DNA from: Bacteroidales bacterium
GTDB taxonomy: Bacteria > Bacteroidota > Bacteroidia > Bacteroidales > P3
Reading direction: 5' to 3'
Assembly (NCBI GenBank): GCA_017561155.1
Contig: JAFZDP010000003.1
Location: forward strand, 1 to 64,000
DNA: 64,000 bases
Positions 1-8,848 of this stretch are shown piece by piece. Each line of letters begins with the position of its first letter. The first letter of the stretch is position 1. The notes under the pieces are model-generated. The model saw only the letters and a list, made by a program, of their open reading frames with translations, did no database searches and was not told where the DNA came from. A program made the position numbers and the translations under genes.

Positions 1-120
1 CGTATCCTTGCAAGTTCTTTGCTTACCAAAGATAGGATTGAAGAACTCTTTTTTCATGACATAAATGAAATTTTGGATGACAATCATGGGCAACTTAAAA
101 TTGAATTTGATTACAGTTAA
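1..120 (+). CDS. C-terminal end of an unidentified protein (partial)
   Basis: The first frame is open from base 1 and stops with TAA at 118-120, giving 39 residues rich in charged and hydrophobic residues, ending IEFDYS. The start lies outside the window. No motif identifies the family. About 490 bases of non-coding DNA follow before recX, so it is probably the last gene of its operon. Confidence 0.6.
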   Translation, partial: RILASSLLTKDRIEELFFHDINEILDDNHGQLKIEFDYS

Positions 121-217
121 TATATTTAAGAGACACTAGTGATATTCTCTAATATATTCTATACCTTTCTATACTTTCACAACTCACAGCTTCTATTTTT
201 CGAGTTGCGAAGCAACC

Positions 218-290
218 GTAGTCTGTAGTCTGTAGTCTTAAAGTGTAGCGGTAGCGTAGCGTAGCGCTACAGGGGGGGTGTTTTTTAGTT
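218..290. repeat. short tandem repeats and palindrome behind the first gene
   Basis: Three copies of the heptamer GTAGTCT (218-238) are followed by iterated GTAGCG/TAGCG (245-266). These close into the palindrome GTAGCGCTAC (261-270), then seven G and a T run (281-286). TGTAGCG at 244-250 can pair with CGCTACA at 265-271, so the block may act as a terminator for the upstream gene. The rest of 121-606 contains only pyrimidine-rich DNA and the recX promoter. Confidence 0.45.
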
Positions 291-415
291 GTTAGTTTTA
301 AGTTAGAAGTTAGTAATTTTCTATACATTCTATCCCTTCTACATCTTTTCTGCCTCTTTACCCAAACAGGTAAACCGCTATATTTTTGATGGTTGCAAAA
401 GTTTTTGTAGTATTC

Positions 416-446
416 TTGTTTTTCCGTGGAAAAGTTTGTACCTTTG
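416..446 (+). promoter_or_regulatory. Bacteroidetes-type promoter upstream of recX
   Basis: TTG at 416-418 and TACCTTTG at 439-446 are separated by 20 bp. This matches the known Bacteroidetes sigma-A consensus (TTTG at -33, TAnnTTTG at -7). The implied leader to the recX ATG at 607 is about 150 nt. Confidence 0.65.
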
Positions 447-606
447 CAAAATAGTTGAGGTGTGGGGTGAGGTTTGTGTATGGTTTGTGTATTAGTGCGT
501 TACGAGAATATGTTTTTCGGAGGGTGTTGTTTTTCTGTAAAAAGAAGATTTTTTGCCACTACTCCGACTGCTATATGTTTTTTTTATAAAACGAAAATAT
601 GAAAAT

Positions 607-1086
607 ATGAGTGAACAGATTTCTGTCTACCTATCCAAAGCACAGAAATATTGTGCCGATAGTGAGCAGTGCGAGTATACCGTTCGTAAGAAACTGAGAG
701 ATTGGGGAGTAGACACCGAAGAGGCAGACTATGTGGTGGGACAATTGGTGGTGGACAGGTGGATAAGCGAGGAGCGTTATGCTGCAAGTTTTGCACGTGG
801 CAAGTTCAGAATGCTGAAGTGGGGTAGACGAAAAATAGAATATCAATTGCAGATGTATAAAATATCGAAACCAAATATAAAGATAGGATTGGAAGAGATA
901 GATTCCGACGAATATGCAGAGGTGCTGAACCAATTGGCAGCACGCAAATGGGACGAGTGCAGGGGCGAAAAGTTGTTCGGTAGAAAACAAAAGGTGTATG
1001 CCTACCTTGTGGCAAAAGGTTATGAGTACGATTTGGTGCAAGATGCTGTAGAGCAGTTGGCACGAACCGAACGTGAAACAAGATAA
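607..1086 (+). CDS. recX: regulatory protein RecX
   Basis: 159 residues, the usual size of Bacteroidetes RecX, a cytoplasmic modulator that binds RecA filaments and inhibits recombinase activity. The sequence shows the three-helix RecX repeats: the N-terminal part has the SEYTVRKKL-like motif (CEYTVRKKLRDWG), then VVDRWISEERYAASFARGKF and a third repeat near the C-terminus. An upstream in-frame ATG at 553 would add 18 residues (MPLLRLLYVFF...) outside the family, so ATG 607 is preferred. It is 47 bp upstream of the DUF3078 gene and could be cotranscribed with it. Confidence 0.9.
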   Translation: MSEQISVYLSKAQKYCADSEQCEYTVRKKLRDWGVDTEEADYVVGQLVVDRWISEERYAASFARGKFRMLKWGRRKIEYQLQMYKISKPNIKIGLEEIDSDEYAEVLNQLAARKWDECRGEKLFGRKQKVYAYLVAKGYEYDLVQDAVEQLARTERETR

Positions 1087-1133
1087 ATAGTAAGTATATA
1101 TAATATATAATATATAATGTAACAAACAAAGAT

Positions 1134-2069
1134 ATGAAAGGTTTAAAACTGATATTGTGCAGCGTAATGCTGTTGGGACTTGGAGCAACTGTCAAGGCAA
1201 ATATGGTATCGGACAGCACTGCTACCGATACTGTGGTACAAAAAATAAGCAATTGGAAAACTACGTCTGTTCCTACGCTGAAGTTTTCGCAATACTACTA
1301 CGACAATTGGGCAAAAGACGGTTACACACAAGTAGCTCTTACTATGGGTTATGTGGGAACTTACACCTACACGCGTCCAAGTTATATATGGGATTCTCGT
1401 CTTGATTTGGCATTCGGTTTTTTGAAAATAGATATGAATGCAGATAAGATATTCGACGATTCTAAATATTTGCGCAAGAGTGACGATAAGATAGACTTTA
1501 CTTCTACATTTTCGTGGAAGATGAAACATAATTGGAACTGCAATGCTTCGGTGAACTTGAAAACGCAGTGGTACGACAGTTACAAATTTTATGCTGATCC
1601 CGAACAAGAACCTACGTTGATGTCTGCCTTGTTTTCGCCTGCATATATGATTACATCGTTGGGTTTTGAGTACAAGAAAGAGTATTGGAATGCTTCGTTC
1701 TCGTTCATCACTGGCAAGAATACTTTTGTGTTGGACAATCGTATCAATCCCGCTGACTATGGTGTACTCGAAGGACGTTCCCACATGGGTTGGGGATCGT
1801 ATGTTCGTTTTTATTACAAGAAAGATATTATGAAAAATATCAATCTTTACACCCGTATCGAAATGTTTTGGGAATACCAGAAAGAATTGCTTACCGAAAC
1901 AGATATAAACTGGGAAGCGACATTGGAATTTAGGGTAAACAATTGGTTGTCTGCTTTTGCAAGCATCAATGTGATATACGATGTTGATTTCTCGTTGGCA
2001 CGACAATTGTACCAACGTTCGGGTATTCAGATAAACTTGGATTGGATTACCAATAGAAATAAAAAATAA
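1134..2069 (+). CDS. DUF3078 family putative outer membrane protein
   Basis: 311 residues beginning with a signal peptide (MKGLKLILCSVMLLGLG..ANM). The mature part is rich in alternating aromatic residues and ends in short beta strands, as expected of an outer membrane beta barrel. The opening W..TSVPTLKFSQYYYDNWAKDG resembles the N-terminal DUF3078 signature, where a W-N-W pattern precedes the barrel. DUF3078 is a Bacteroidetes family without an assigned biochemical role. The gene follows recX and precedes tRNA-Pro, which has its own promoter. Confidence 0.75.
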   Translation: MKGLKLILCSVMLLGLGATVKANMVSDSTATDTVVQKISNWKTTSVPTLKFSQYYYDNWAKDGYTQVALTMGYVGTYTYTRPSYIWDSRLDLAFGFLKIDMNADKIFDDSKYLRKSDDKIDFTSTFSWKMKHNWNCNASVNLKTQWYDSYKFYADPEQEPTLMSALFSPAYMITSLGFEYKKEYWNASFSFITGKNTFVLDNRINPADYGVLEGRSHMGWGSYVRFYYKKDIMKNINLYTRIEMFWEYQKELLTETDINWEATLEFRVNNWLSAFASINVIYDVDFSLARQLYQRSGIQINLDWITNRNKK

Positions 2070-2217
2070 AAAAAACGTACAAAAAAATCCATAATATTGC
2101 TTTTTGAGCATAAAAAATAGGTGTTTGAAAAGCAATTGCAGAGGATAGTGTACGGAAATGTAAAACAAAGATAACAACAACGTTAGATTTGTACGAATAA
2201 AAATGTTTGAAAATAAG

Positions 2218-2248
2218 TTGCACATACGGAAAAAAAAGTGTAATTTTG
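2218..2248 (+). promoter_or_regulatory. promoter of tRNA-Pro
   Basis: TTG at 2218-2220, a 20-bp spacer and TAATTTTG at 2241-2248 fit the Bacteroidetes consensus. The tRNA begins 13 nt after the -7 box. The promoter may also read into recG. Confidence 0.7.
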
Positions 2249-2261
2249 CAAACTGAAAAAT

Positions 2262-2335
2262 CGGGGTGTGGCGCAGTTGGCTAGCGCACTTGCATGGGGT
2301 GCAAGGGGGCGAAAGTTCGAGTCTTTTCACCCCGA
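2262..2335 (+). tRNA. tRNA-Pro (anticodon GGG)
   Basis: 74 nt fold as a complete cloverleaf. The acceptor CGGGGTG pairs with CACCCCG, with C1-G72 as is typical of bacterial proline tRNAs. The D arm is GCGC/GCGC and the anticodon stem is CTTGC/GCAAG with loop ATGGGGT. The T arm is GAAAG/CTTTT around TTCGAGT, and the discriminator base is A. CCA is not encoded. The anticodon GGG reads CCC and CCU. Confidence 0.95.
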
Positions 2336-2367
2336 CTTTTTTTATATATGCATACGAGGAAAAAACT

Positions 2368-4467
2368 ATGGCATTGTTTTGGGACACTAAGATAGAATTC
2401 CTTAAAGGAGTAGGACCTGCAAGAGCAGCATTGTTGCAAAAAGAGTTGAATATTTTTACTTTTGGCGACTTGCTTACTTACTATCCTTTTCGTTATGTAG
2501 ATAAATCGCACTTCGTATCTGTCAGAGATATAAGGGATAGCGCCAATTATATAGTTACAAAAGGTTTTGTTGTGCGTCAGGAGTTGTTGGGTTCGGGGCG
2601 TACTCAGAGGTTGGTGATAACTTTTTCCGATGGTACGGGAAATATAGAGTTGGTGTGGTTTAAGGGTATAAAATGGATAAGAGAGTGGATAAAACCTAAT
2701 GTAGAATACATTGTGATGGGAAAACCCAACAGTTTCAATGGCAAGTATTCGATACCACATCCAGATATAGAAATTCTGCGTCCTGAAGATAATTTGATAA
2801 AACAAAATTTTCAACCTGTATATTCTACTACCGAAAAGCTGAAAGCACAGGGACTTACATCGAAGGGAATATCGAAACTTGTGCAGCAATTGCTATCCGA
2901 AGCAAAAGGAAGAATACCCGAAGTATTGCCTACTTATGTTATGGTTCAGAACAAGTTGTTGACGCGTCAAGATGCCTTGTATGCTATACATTTTCCCGAA
3001 AATAACGAGTTGTTGCAACGTGCCATTTATCGCTTCAAATTCGAGGAGTTGTTCTTTATCCAATTGGATTATCAGTATGCCAAAAAGGAACGAAGAGAAA
3101 AAACATCGGGATTTATATTTGATAAAATAGGAGATAATTTCAATAACTTTTATCATCATCATCTTCCGTTTCAACTTACCAACGCGCAGAAACGTGTGGT
3201 GAGAGAGATACGCAACGATGTGAAAACAGGAAAGCAGATGAATAGGTTGTTGCAAGGCGATGTAGGTAGTGGAAAAACATTGGTTGCGCTATTGAGTATG
3301 CTGATAGCAAAAGATAATGGATTTCAAGCCTGTATGATGGCACCTACAGAGATATTGGCAAATCAGCATTATATAGGTATATCTAAATTTCTGAATGGTT
3401 TGCCTATAAAAGTTGCATTGCTTACAGGTTCGACAAAAGCAGCAGAAAAACGAAAAATAAAAGCACAATTGCTCGAGGGCGAAATAGATATATTGGTAGG
3501 CACACACGCTTTGATAGAGGATGATGTGAAATTTTCCAATTTGGGTTTTGTCGTCATCGACGAGCAGCACCGTTTTGGTGTGGAGCAACGTGCTAAGTTG
3601 TGGACAAAAAACAATATTCCCCCACATGTATTGGTAATGACGGCAACCCCTATACCACGAACTCTAGCAATGACTTTTTATGGCGATTTGGATTGTTCCG
3701 TAATAGATGAGTTGCCACCTGGAAGAAAACCTATAAAAACTGTGCACCAATACGATAGCGACAGATTGAAAGTGTTTGCTTTTTTGGAAAAACAAATATC
3801 GTTGGGCAGACAGGTGTATGTGGTATATCCGCTTATAAAAGAGTCGGAAAAGTTGGATTTGAAAGATTTGATGGACGGATACGAAAGTATATCTAGACGT
3901 TTTCCGTTGCCAAAATATCAGATAAGCATACTGCACGGACAAATGAAACCTGCTGATAAAGACTACGAAATGGAACGCTTCAAAAAAGGCACTACACATA
4001 TAATGGTTTCAACCACAGTGATAGAAGTGGGAGTAGATGTACCCAATGCCACAGTTATGGTAATAGAAAACTCTGAACGTTTTGGTTTGGCACAATTGCA
4101 CCAATTGCGAGGGCGTGTAGGTAGAGGTGGAGAGCAGTCGTATTGCATACTGATGACAGCGGATAAGTTAAGTTATGACGGTAGAGAACGAATATCCACA
4201 ATGGTGCGCACCAACGATGGTTTTGAAATATCCGAAGCAGATTTGAAGTTGCGAGGTCCGGGAGATTTGCAGGGTTTGCAGCAAAGTGGTGTAGTGAATT
4301 TGAAGGTGGCAGACATAGTGAAAGATGAAAGTATAATACGATTGACTCGTAATGTAGTTGCTGATATATTATCGGTGGATGCGAACTTTGAAAACCTAGA
4401 CAATGCTCCGCTGAAACTGTATATAAAAAACAAAAAAACAGAACGAAATTGGAGTAAAATATCCTAA
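2368..4467 (+). CDS. recG: ATP-dependent DNA helicase RecG
   Basis: 699 residues, the normal length. RecG remodels stalled replication forks and Holliday junctions by duplex translocation. An N-terminal wedge/OB region is followed by Walker A GDVGSGKT (residues 297-304), motif II DEQH (398-401), motif III MTATPIPRT and motif VI QLRGRVGRG. The reading frame is also open upstream through the tRNA gene, but family alignment and the gap after the tRNA place the start at ATG 2368 (MALFWDTKIEFLKGVGP). It is the only protein gene immediately downstream of tRNA-Pro. Confidence 0.97.
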   Translation: MALFWDTKIEFLKGVGPARAALLQKELNIFTFGDLLTYYPFRYVDKSHFVSVRDIRDSANYIVTKGFVVRQELLGSGRTQRLVITFSDGTGNIELVWFKGIKWIREWIKPNVEYIVMGKPNSFNGKYSIPHPDIEILRPEDNLIKQNFQPVYSTTEKLKAQGLTSKGISKLVQQLLSEAKGRIPEVLPTYVMVQNKLLTRQDALYAIHFPENNELLQRAIYRFKFEELFFIQLDYQYAKKERREKTSGFIFDKIGDNFNNFYHHHLPFQLTNAQKRVVREIRNDVKTGKQMNRLLQGDVGSGKTLVALLSMLIAKDNGFQACMMAPTEILANQHYIGISKFLNGLPIKVALLTGSTKAAEKRKIKAQLLEGEIDILVGTHALIEDDVKFSNLGFVVIDEQHRFGVEQRAKLWTKNNIPPHVLVMTATPIPRTLAMTFYGDLDCSVIDELPPGRKPIKTVHQYDSDRLKVFAFLEKQISLGRQVYVVYPLIKESEKLDLKDLMDGYESISRRFPLPKYQISILHGQMKPADKDYEMERFKKGTTHIMVSTTVIEVGVDVPNATVMVIENSERFGLAQLHQLRGRVGRGGEQSYCILMTADKLSYDGRERISTMVRTNDGFEISEADLKLRGPGDLQGLQQSGVVNLKVADIVKDESIIRLTRNVVADILSVDANFENLDNAPLKLYIKNKKTERNWSKIS

Positions 4468-4619
4468 AAACAAAGACTAAAAATAGAAACTTAAACCTAA
4501 AAATGTTGTTGTAGGTAAAAGAAGTCGAAATGACAGGAAATAACGAAGAGGTTAAACCGTACAATATTAGAGTGTTATAAGTGTTGAAAAATAAATTAAT
4601 AAATAAAGATAAAAATAAC

Positions 4620-4650
4620 TTGTAAGTTAGTTTAAATAGGTGTATCTTTG
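4620..4650 (+). promoter_or_regulatory. promoter upstream of the DUF4290-murA operon
   Basis: TTG at 4620-4622, a 20-bp spacer and TATCTTTG at 4643-4650 are a near-perfect Bacteroidetes promoter. It lies 23 bp before the DUF4290 start codon and 150 bp after recG. Confidence 0.75.
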
Positions 4651-4673
4651 CAAGTTGAAAAAAGAGAAAGATA

Positions 4674-5351
4674 ATGGAATATAATACACAGCGAGAAAAG
4701 TTGAAAATTACAGATTATGGGCGAAATGTGTGCAAATTGATAGAGTATGCAAAAACCATAAAAGATAGAGACAAACGTAATATAGTAGCAAAAATCATAA
4801 TAAATGTAATGTCTCAAGTGAACCCCACTGCCAAAGACAATGAAAACTACGAAGAAAAGTTGTGGGATCACTTGATGATAATGTCCAACTACGAATTGGA
4901 CGTTGATTGCCCATACGCTATAAGTAAAGAGGCAACAGTGAACTTTACACCACAACCAATAAAAAATCAACAAAGCAGAATAAGATATCGTCATTATGGT
5001 AAGTTTTTGGAAAATATGGTAAACAAAGCTAAACAACTACCCGATGGCGAAGAAAAAGAATACCTTACAGAGTTGATAGCTCATAATATGAAATTGTTCT
5101 ATTTGACATGGAACCGCGATACAGTGAACGATGAACTTATATTTGAACAATTTTCAGAGCTTACAAACAACGAATTGAAACTGAAAGAAGATTTCGCATT
5201 TTTGCAAACAAAAGACTATTTGAGTGGAGTAAAGGCAGCACCGCTTGTTACCCCAAATAGTAGTCCAAGCAAGAAAAAGAAAAACAATGCTGCCAAAAAC
5301 AATGGCAAGAAAAATAAACGTTCCCAAAACAAGAAAAAGAATGGGAAATAA
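4674..5351 (+). CDS. DUF4290 domain protein
   Basis: 225 residues. The first ~180 residues match the Bacteroidetes-specific DUF4290 family (MEYNTQREKLKITDYGRNV, helical, with YCPYA-like VDCPYA). The last ~30 residues are a lysine/asparagine-rich basic tail that could bind nucleic acid or polyphosphate. The biochemical role is unknown. It sits 39 bp upstream of murA, as DUF4290 genes often do, which hints at a link to envelope growth but does not prove one. Confidence 0.8.
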   Translation: MEYNTQREKLKITDYGRNVCKLIEYAKTIKDRDKRNIVAKIIINVMSQVNPTAKDNENYEEKLWDHLMIMSNYELDVDCPYAISKEATVNFTPQPIKNQQSRIRYRHYGKFLENMVNKAKQLPDGEEKEYLTELIAHNMKLFYLTWNRDTVNDELIFEQFSELTNNELKLKEDFAFLQTKDYLSGVKAAPLVTPNSSPSKKKKNNAAKNNGKKNKRSQNKKKNGK

Positions 5352-5390
5352 ATAGATTAATAAACCTTTAAAAATACAACACAACAGATT

Positions 5391-6692
5391 ATGAGTTCAT
5401 TTGAGATAGTAGGTGGTAATAGACTGAAAGGTGAGATTATACCACAAGGAGCAAAAAACGAAGCACTACAAGTGATATGTGCAACCTTGCTTACAAGCGA
5501 AAAGGTGGTTATAGAAAATGTTCCCAACATACGCGATGTGAACAAACTGATAGAACTGCTACAACTACTAAACGTAAAGGTAGAAAAATTAGGAGTTGAT
5601 GTGTATCAGTTCCAAGCTGATGCAGTGGATTTGGCACAAATGCAAACACCAGAGTTTTCTAAACAAGCCACAGCATTGAGAGGTTCTATAATGATAGTAG
5701 GACCAATGCTTGCACGTTTTGGTAGTGCTATAATACCACAACCTGGTGGCGATAAGATAGGGCGTCGTAGATTAGATACGCACTTTTTCGGATTTGAAAA
5801 ATTGGGTGCTAATGTTGATTTCAAAAAAGACAGATATACTGTAGAAGCAGAAATGCTGAAAGGCGATTATATGTTGCTTGACGAAGCTTCTGTAACAGGA
5901 ACAGCCAATATAATAATGGCATCAGTATTTGCTAAAGGTACTACTACTATAATGAACGCTGCTTGCGAACCATACATATACCAACTGTGTGGAATGCTAA
6001 ACAAGATGGGAGCTAAAATATTGGGAGTGGCATCGAATATGCTTACTATCGAGGGAGTAGATAGTTTGGGCGGATGTACACATCGTTTGTTACCCGATAT
6101 GATTGAGGTGGGTAGCTTTATCGGATTGGCAGCAATGACACGTTCTGAAATTACTATCAAAGATGTTCAATACAGACATTTAGGACTTATACCACAAGTG
6201 TTTAAACGTTTGGGTGTAGATATATGGCAACACAACGATGATATTATAGTGCCACAACAAGAAAACTATACTATCGATCGCTTTATGGATGGGTCTATAA
6301 TGACAATATCCGATGCTCCTTGGCCGGGGTTCACTCCAGACCTTATAAGTATTGCCTTGGTGACTGCTATACAGGCAAAAGGTAGCGTACTTATACACCA
6401 AAAAATGTTTGAAAGTCGCTTGTTTTTTGTAGATAAGTTGATAGATATGGGAGCACAAATTATATTGTGCGATCCACACCGTGCCACTGTTATAGGAATG
6501 AATCACGAACACCCATTGCGTGGTGTGCGTATGACTTCGCCTGATATTAGAGCTGGTGTAGCTTTGCTTATAGCAGCATTGTCGGCAAAAGGAACAAGTA
6601 GAATAGACAATATAGAACAGATAGACAGAGGATACCAAAATATAGACGAACGATTGAGAAAATTAGGAGCAAATATTACGAGAATAGACTAA
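5391..6692 (+). CDS. murA: UDP-N-acetylglucosamine 1-carboxyvinyltransferase MurA
   Basis: 433 residues. MurA transfers enolpyruvate from PEP to UDP-GlcNAc, the first committed step of peptidoglycan synthesis. Visible catalytic features are the conserved Lys22 in PQGAKNEAL, the loop PGGDKIGRRRLDTH and Asp317 (TPDLIS), equivalent to the E. coli general base D305. The residue at the position of E. coli Cys115 is Asp121. This substitution is known from mycobacteria and chlamydiae and makes MurA insensitive to fosfomycin; from memory it is usual in Bacteroidetes. The gene lies in a + strand run with DUF4290 and the CpsB-like phosphatase. Confidence 0.97.
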   Translation: MSSFEIVGGNRLKGEIIPQGAKNEALQVICATLLTSEKVVIENVPNIRDVNKLIELLQLLNVKVEKLGVDVYQFQADAVDLAQMQTPEFSKQATALRGSIMIVGPMLARFGSAIIPQPGGDKIGRRRLDTHFFGFEKLGANVDFKKDRYTVEAEMLKGDYMLLDEASVTGTANIIMASVFAKGTTTIMNAACEPYIYQLCGMLNKMGAKILGVASNMLTIEGVDSLGGCTHRLLPDMIEVGSFIGLAAMTRSEITIKDVQYRHLGLIPQVFKRLGVDIWQHNDDIIVPQQENYTIDRFMDGSIMTISDAPWPGFTPDLISIALVTAIQAKGSVLIHQKMFESRLFFVDKLIDMGAQIILCDPHRATVIGMNHEHPLRGVRMTSPDIRAGVALLIAALSAKGTSRIDNIEQIDRGYQNIDERLRKLGANITRID

Positions 6693-6728
6693 CAAAGAAA
6701 GGTTTTTAATAGGAGAAGAAAGAGAATT

Positions 6729-7466
6729 ATGTTTTTGGATAAAATATTTGGAGCAAAAGAAAAACAGGTACTATCGTATATCGGAACTGATGTGCACTCT
6801 CATCTTATTCCAGGAATAGATGATGGAGCAAAAGACTATGAAACATCGTTGGCGTGCATTGCTGAAATGCAACGACAAGGAATAAACAAAATATATATAA
6901 CACCACATTTTCAGAAATATCGTTTCAATAACGATGAAGATGATGTAGTGGAACGATTTGAAAAACTAAAACAACTTGTAGCTGAAAATAACATTGATGT
7001 ATCGTTGAATATTGCAGGAGAATATCTTATCGACGATGGATTTAAAGAGAAAATAAATTCAGGAAAAAAACTACTTACTCTTAAAGATAATTATTTGCTG
7101 GTAGAGTTCTCGTTCAATCAGTCGATGTTTGGTATAGAAGAGTTGTTCTTTGATGTACAAATGAAAGGTTACGAAGTTATTTTAGCTCATCCCGAGCGTT
7201 ATTCATATTTGAACAAGAACTCGAAGTTGTTGGCAAATTTGAAAGAACAAGGAATATATTTTCAATCAAATGTATTGTCGTTTGGTGGTTTTTATGGTAG
7301 CGAACCTATGCGTTTGGCTTACCAATATGTAGAAAATGGTTGGATAGACTTTTTGGGTACAGATATTCATGGTTTAAGGTATCGTGATGCATTGATAAAT
7401 ACTTGCAAAAACTCAAAGTTTGTCAAAATGATAAAGAAACAGAAATTTTTAAATAATCAATTATAG
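6729..7466 (+). CDS. CpsB/CapC-type tyrosine-protein phosphatase (PHP fold)
   Basis: 245 residues. The PHP metal-binding motifs are in order: TDVHSH (D21, H23, H25), a DDGA segment, TPHF, AHPERY and GTDIHG near the C-terminus. Homologues (CpsB, YwqE) are Mn-dependent phosphatases that dephosphorylate bacterial tyrosine kinases of capsule or exopolysaccharide export. No Wzc-like kinase is in the window, so the partner must lie elsewhere. It is 36 bp after murA and 3 bp before purB, indicating cotranscription. Confidence 0.88.
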   Translation: MFLDKIFGAKEKQVLSYIGTDVHSHLIPGIDDGAKDYETSLACIAEMQRQGINKIYITPHFQKYRFNNDEDDVVERFEKLKQLVAENNIDVSLNIAGEYLIDDGFKEKINSGKKLLTLKDNYLLVEFSFNQSMFGIEELFFDVQMKGYEVILAHPERYSYLNKNSKLLANLKEQGIYFQSNVLSFGGFYGSEPMRLAYQYVENGWIDFLGTDIHGLRYRDALINTCKNSKFVKMIKKQKFLNNQL

Positions 7467-7469
7467 AAT

Positions 7470-8816
7470 ATGGACTCGTTAAATGCAATATCTCCAATAG
7501 ACGGAAGATACAGAAAACAAGTAGATACATTGGGCGGCTATTTTTCGGAAGCTGCACTAATACGTTATCGTGTAAGAGTAGAAATAGAATATTTTATAGC
7601 GTTGTGCGAATTGCCTTTGCCACAACTTGAAAAATTTGATAAAACATTATATCCTCAACTACGCAAGATATATCAAGACTTTACTAATGCAGAAGCTCAA
7701 GAAGTAAAAGATATAGAAAAAATTACAAATCATGATGTAAAAGCTGTTGAGTATTTTATCAAACGTAGATTTGATAATTTGGGAATACAAGACTATAAAG
7801 AATTTGTACATTTTGGACTTACATCTCAAGATATAAACAACACATCTGTACCATTGACATTGAAGGAATGTCACGAAAATACATACCTTCCAATGATGCA
7901 AACCGTTATAGCTTTGATAGAAGAAAAAGCTTACGAATGGAAAGATATTCCTATGCTTGCACACACTCATGGACAACCTGCTTCGCCTACTACATTGGGA
8001 AAAGAAATGATGGTGTTTGTGTATCGTTTGAAACGTCAGATGGAGTATTTTAATACTATTCCTTTCTCTGCAAAATTTGGTGGTGCAACAGGAAATCTTA
8101 ATGCACACATAGTGGCTTACCCTGAAATAGATTGGGTAGAATTTGCAAATAATTTTGTAGCAAACCACTTAGGATTGGAACGTTTGCAATATACCACTCA
8201 GATAGAAAACTACGACAATATGGCTGCTTACTACGATAATTGTAAGCGTATAAATATTATCTTGATAGATTTTTGTAGAGATATCTGGTCGTATGTTTCT
8301 ATGGAATATTTTAAGCAACGTATAAAAGAGGGAGAAGTAGGTTCGTCGGCGATGCCACACAAAGTAAACCCAATCGACTTTGAGAATGCAGAAGGTAATC
8401 TTGGATTGGCTAATGCTATATTCGAACATTTATCTCACAAATTGCCTATTTCTCGTTTGCAAAGAGATTTGACAGATTCTACTGTAAGTCGTAATGTAGG
8501 TGTTCCTATTGCTCATTCGCTTATAGCATTGAAATCGATAGAAAAAGGTATAGGAAAATTGTTGTTGAACGAAACTGCTATCGAACGCGATTTGGAAAAC
8601 AATTGGCCTGTAGTGGCTGAAGCTATACAAACAATATTGAGAAGTATAGGTTATCCAAATCCTTACGAAACATTGAAAAACTTGACTCGTACCAATACTA
8701 AAGTTGATGGTGAAGCAATAGCAAACTTTATAGATACATTGGAAGTTGATGATGCTATGAAAGCACGCCTTAAAGCTATTACTCCTCACAATTATCTTGG
8801 AATAAAAGTAAAATAA
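7470..8816 (+). CDS. purB: adenylosuccinate lyase
   Basis: 448 residues. PurB cleaves SAICAR and adenylosuccinate, releasing fumarate, in de novo AMP synthesis. The fumarase/aspartase superfamily signature GSSAMPHKVNPIDFEN lies at residues 291-306 with the catalytic serine loop. The general acid region is AHTHGQPASP (164-173). The start ATG 7470 is 3 bp after the upstream stop. The longer subtype with the C-terminal T..NYLG tail resembles the E. coli-type enzyme. Confidence 0.97.
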   Translation: MDSLNAISPIDGRYRKQVDTLGGYFSEAALIRYRVRVEIEYFIALCELPLPQLEKFDKTLYPQLRKIYQDFTNAEAQEVKDIEKITNHDVKAVEYFIKRRFDNLGIQDYKEFVHFGLTSQDINNTSVPLTLKECHENTYLPMMQTVIALIEEKAYEWKDIPMLAHTHGQPASPTTLGKEMMVFVYRLKRQMEYFNTIPFSAKFGGATGNLNAHIVAYPEIDWVEFANNFVANHLGLERLQYTTQIENYDNMAAYYDNCKRINIILIDFCRDIWSYVSMEYFKQRIKEGEVGSSAMPHKVNPIDFENAEGNLGLANAIFEHLSHKLPISRLQRDLTDSTVSRNVGVPIAHSLIALKSIEKGIGKLLLNETAIERDLENNWPVVAEAIQTILRSIGYPNPYETLKNLTRTNTKVDGEAIANFIDTLEVDDAMKARLKAITPHNYLGIKVK

Positions 8817-8848
8817 AAGATAAAAGTTTTTTATAAGAAACGGTTGCT

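Noticed and set aside
2266..2367. N-terminal extension of recG across the tRNA
   Set aside because: The bases form a complete tRNA-Pro; the RecG family starts at ATG 2368.
1143..2387. 414-codon minus-strand ORF
   Set aside because: Lies antisense to the DUF3078 gene and runs through the tRNA; composition is that of a shadow frame.
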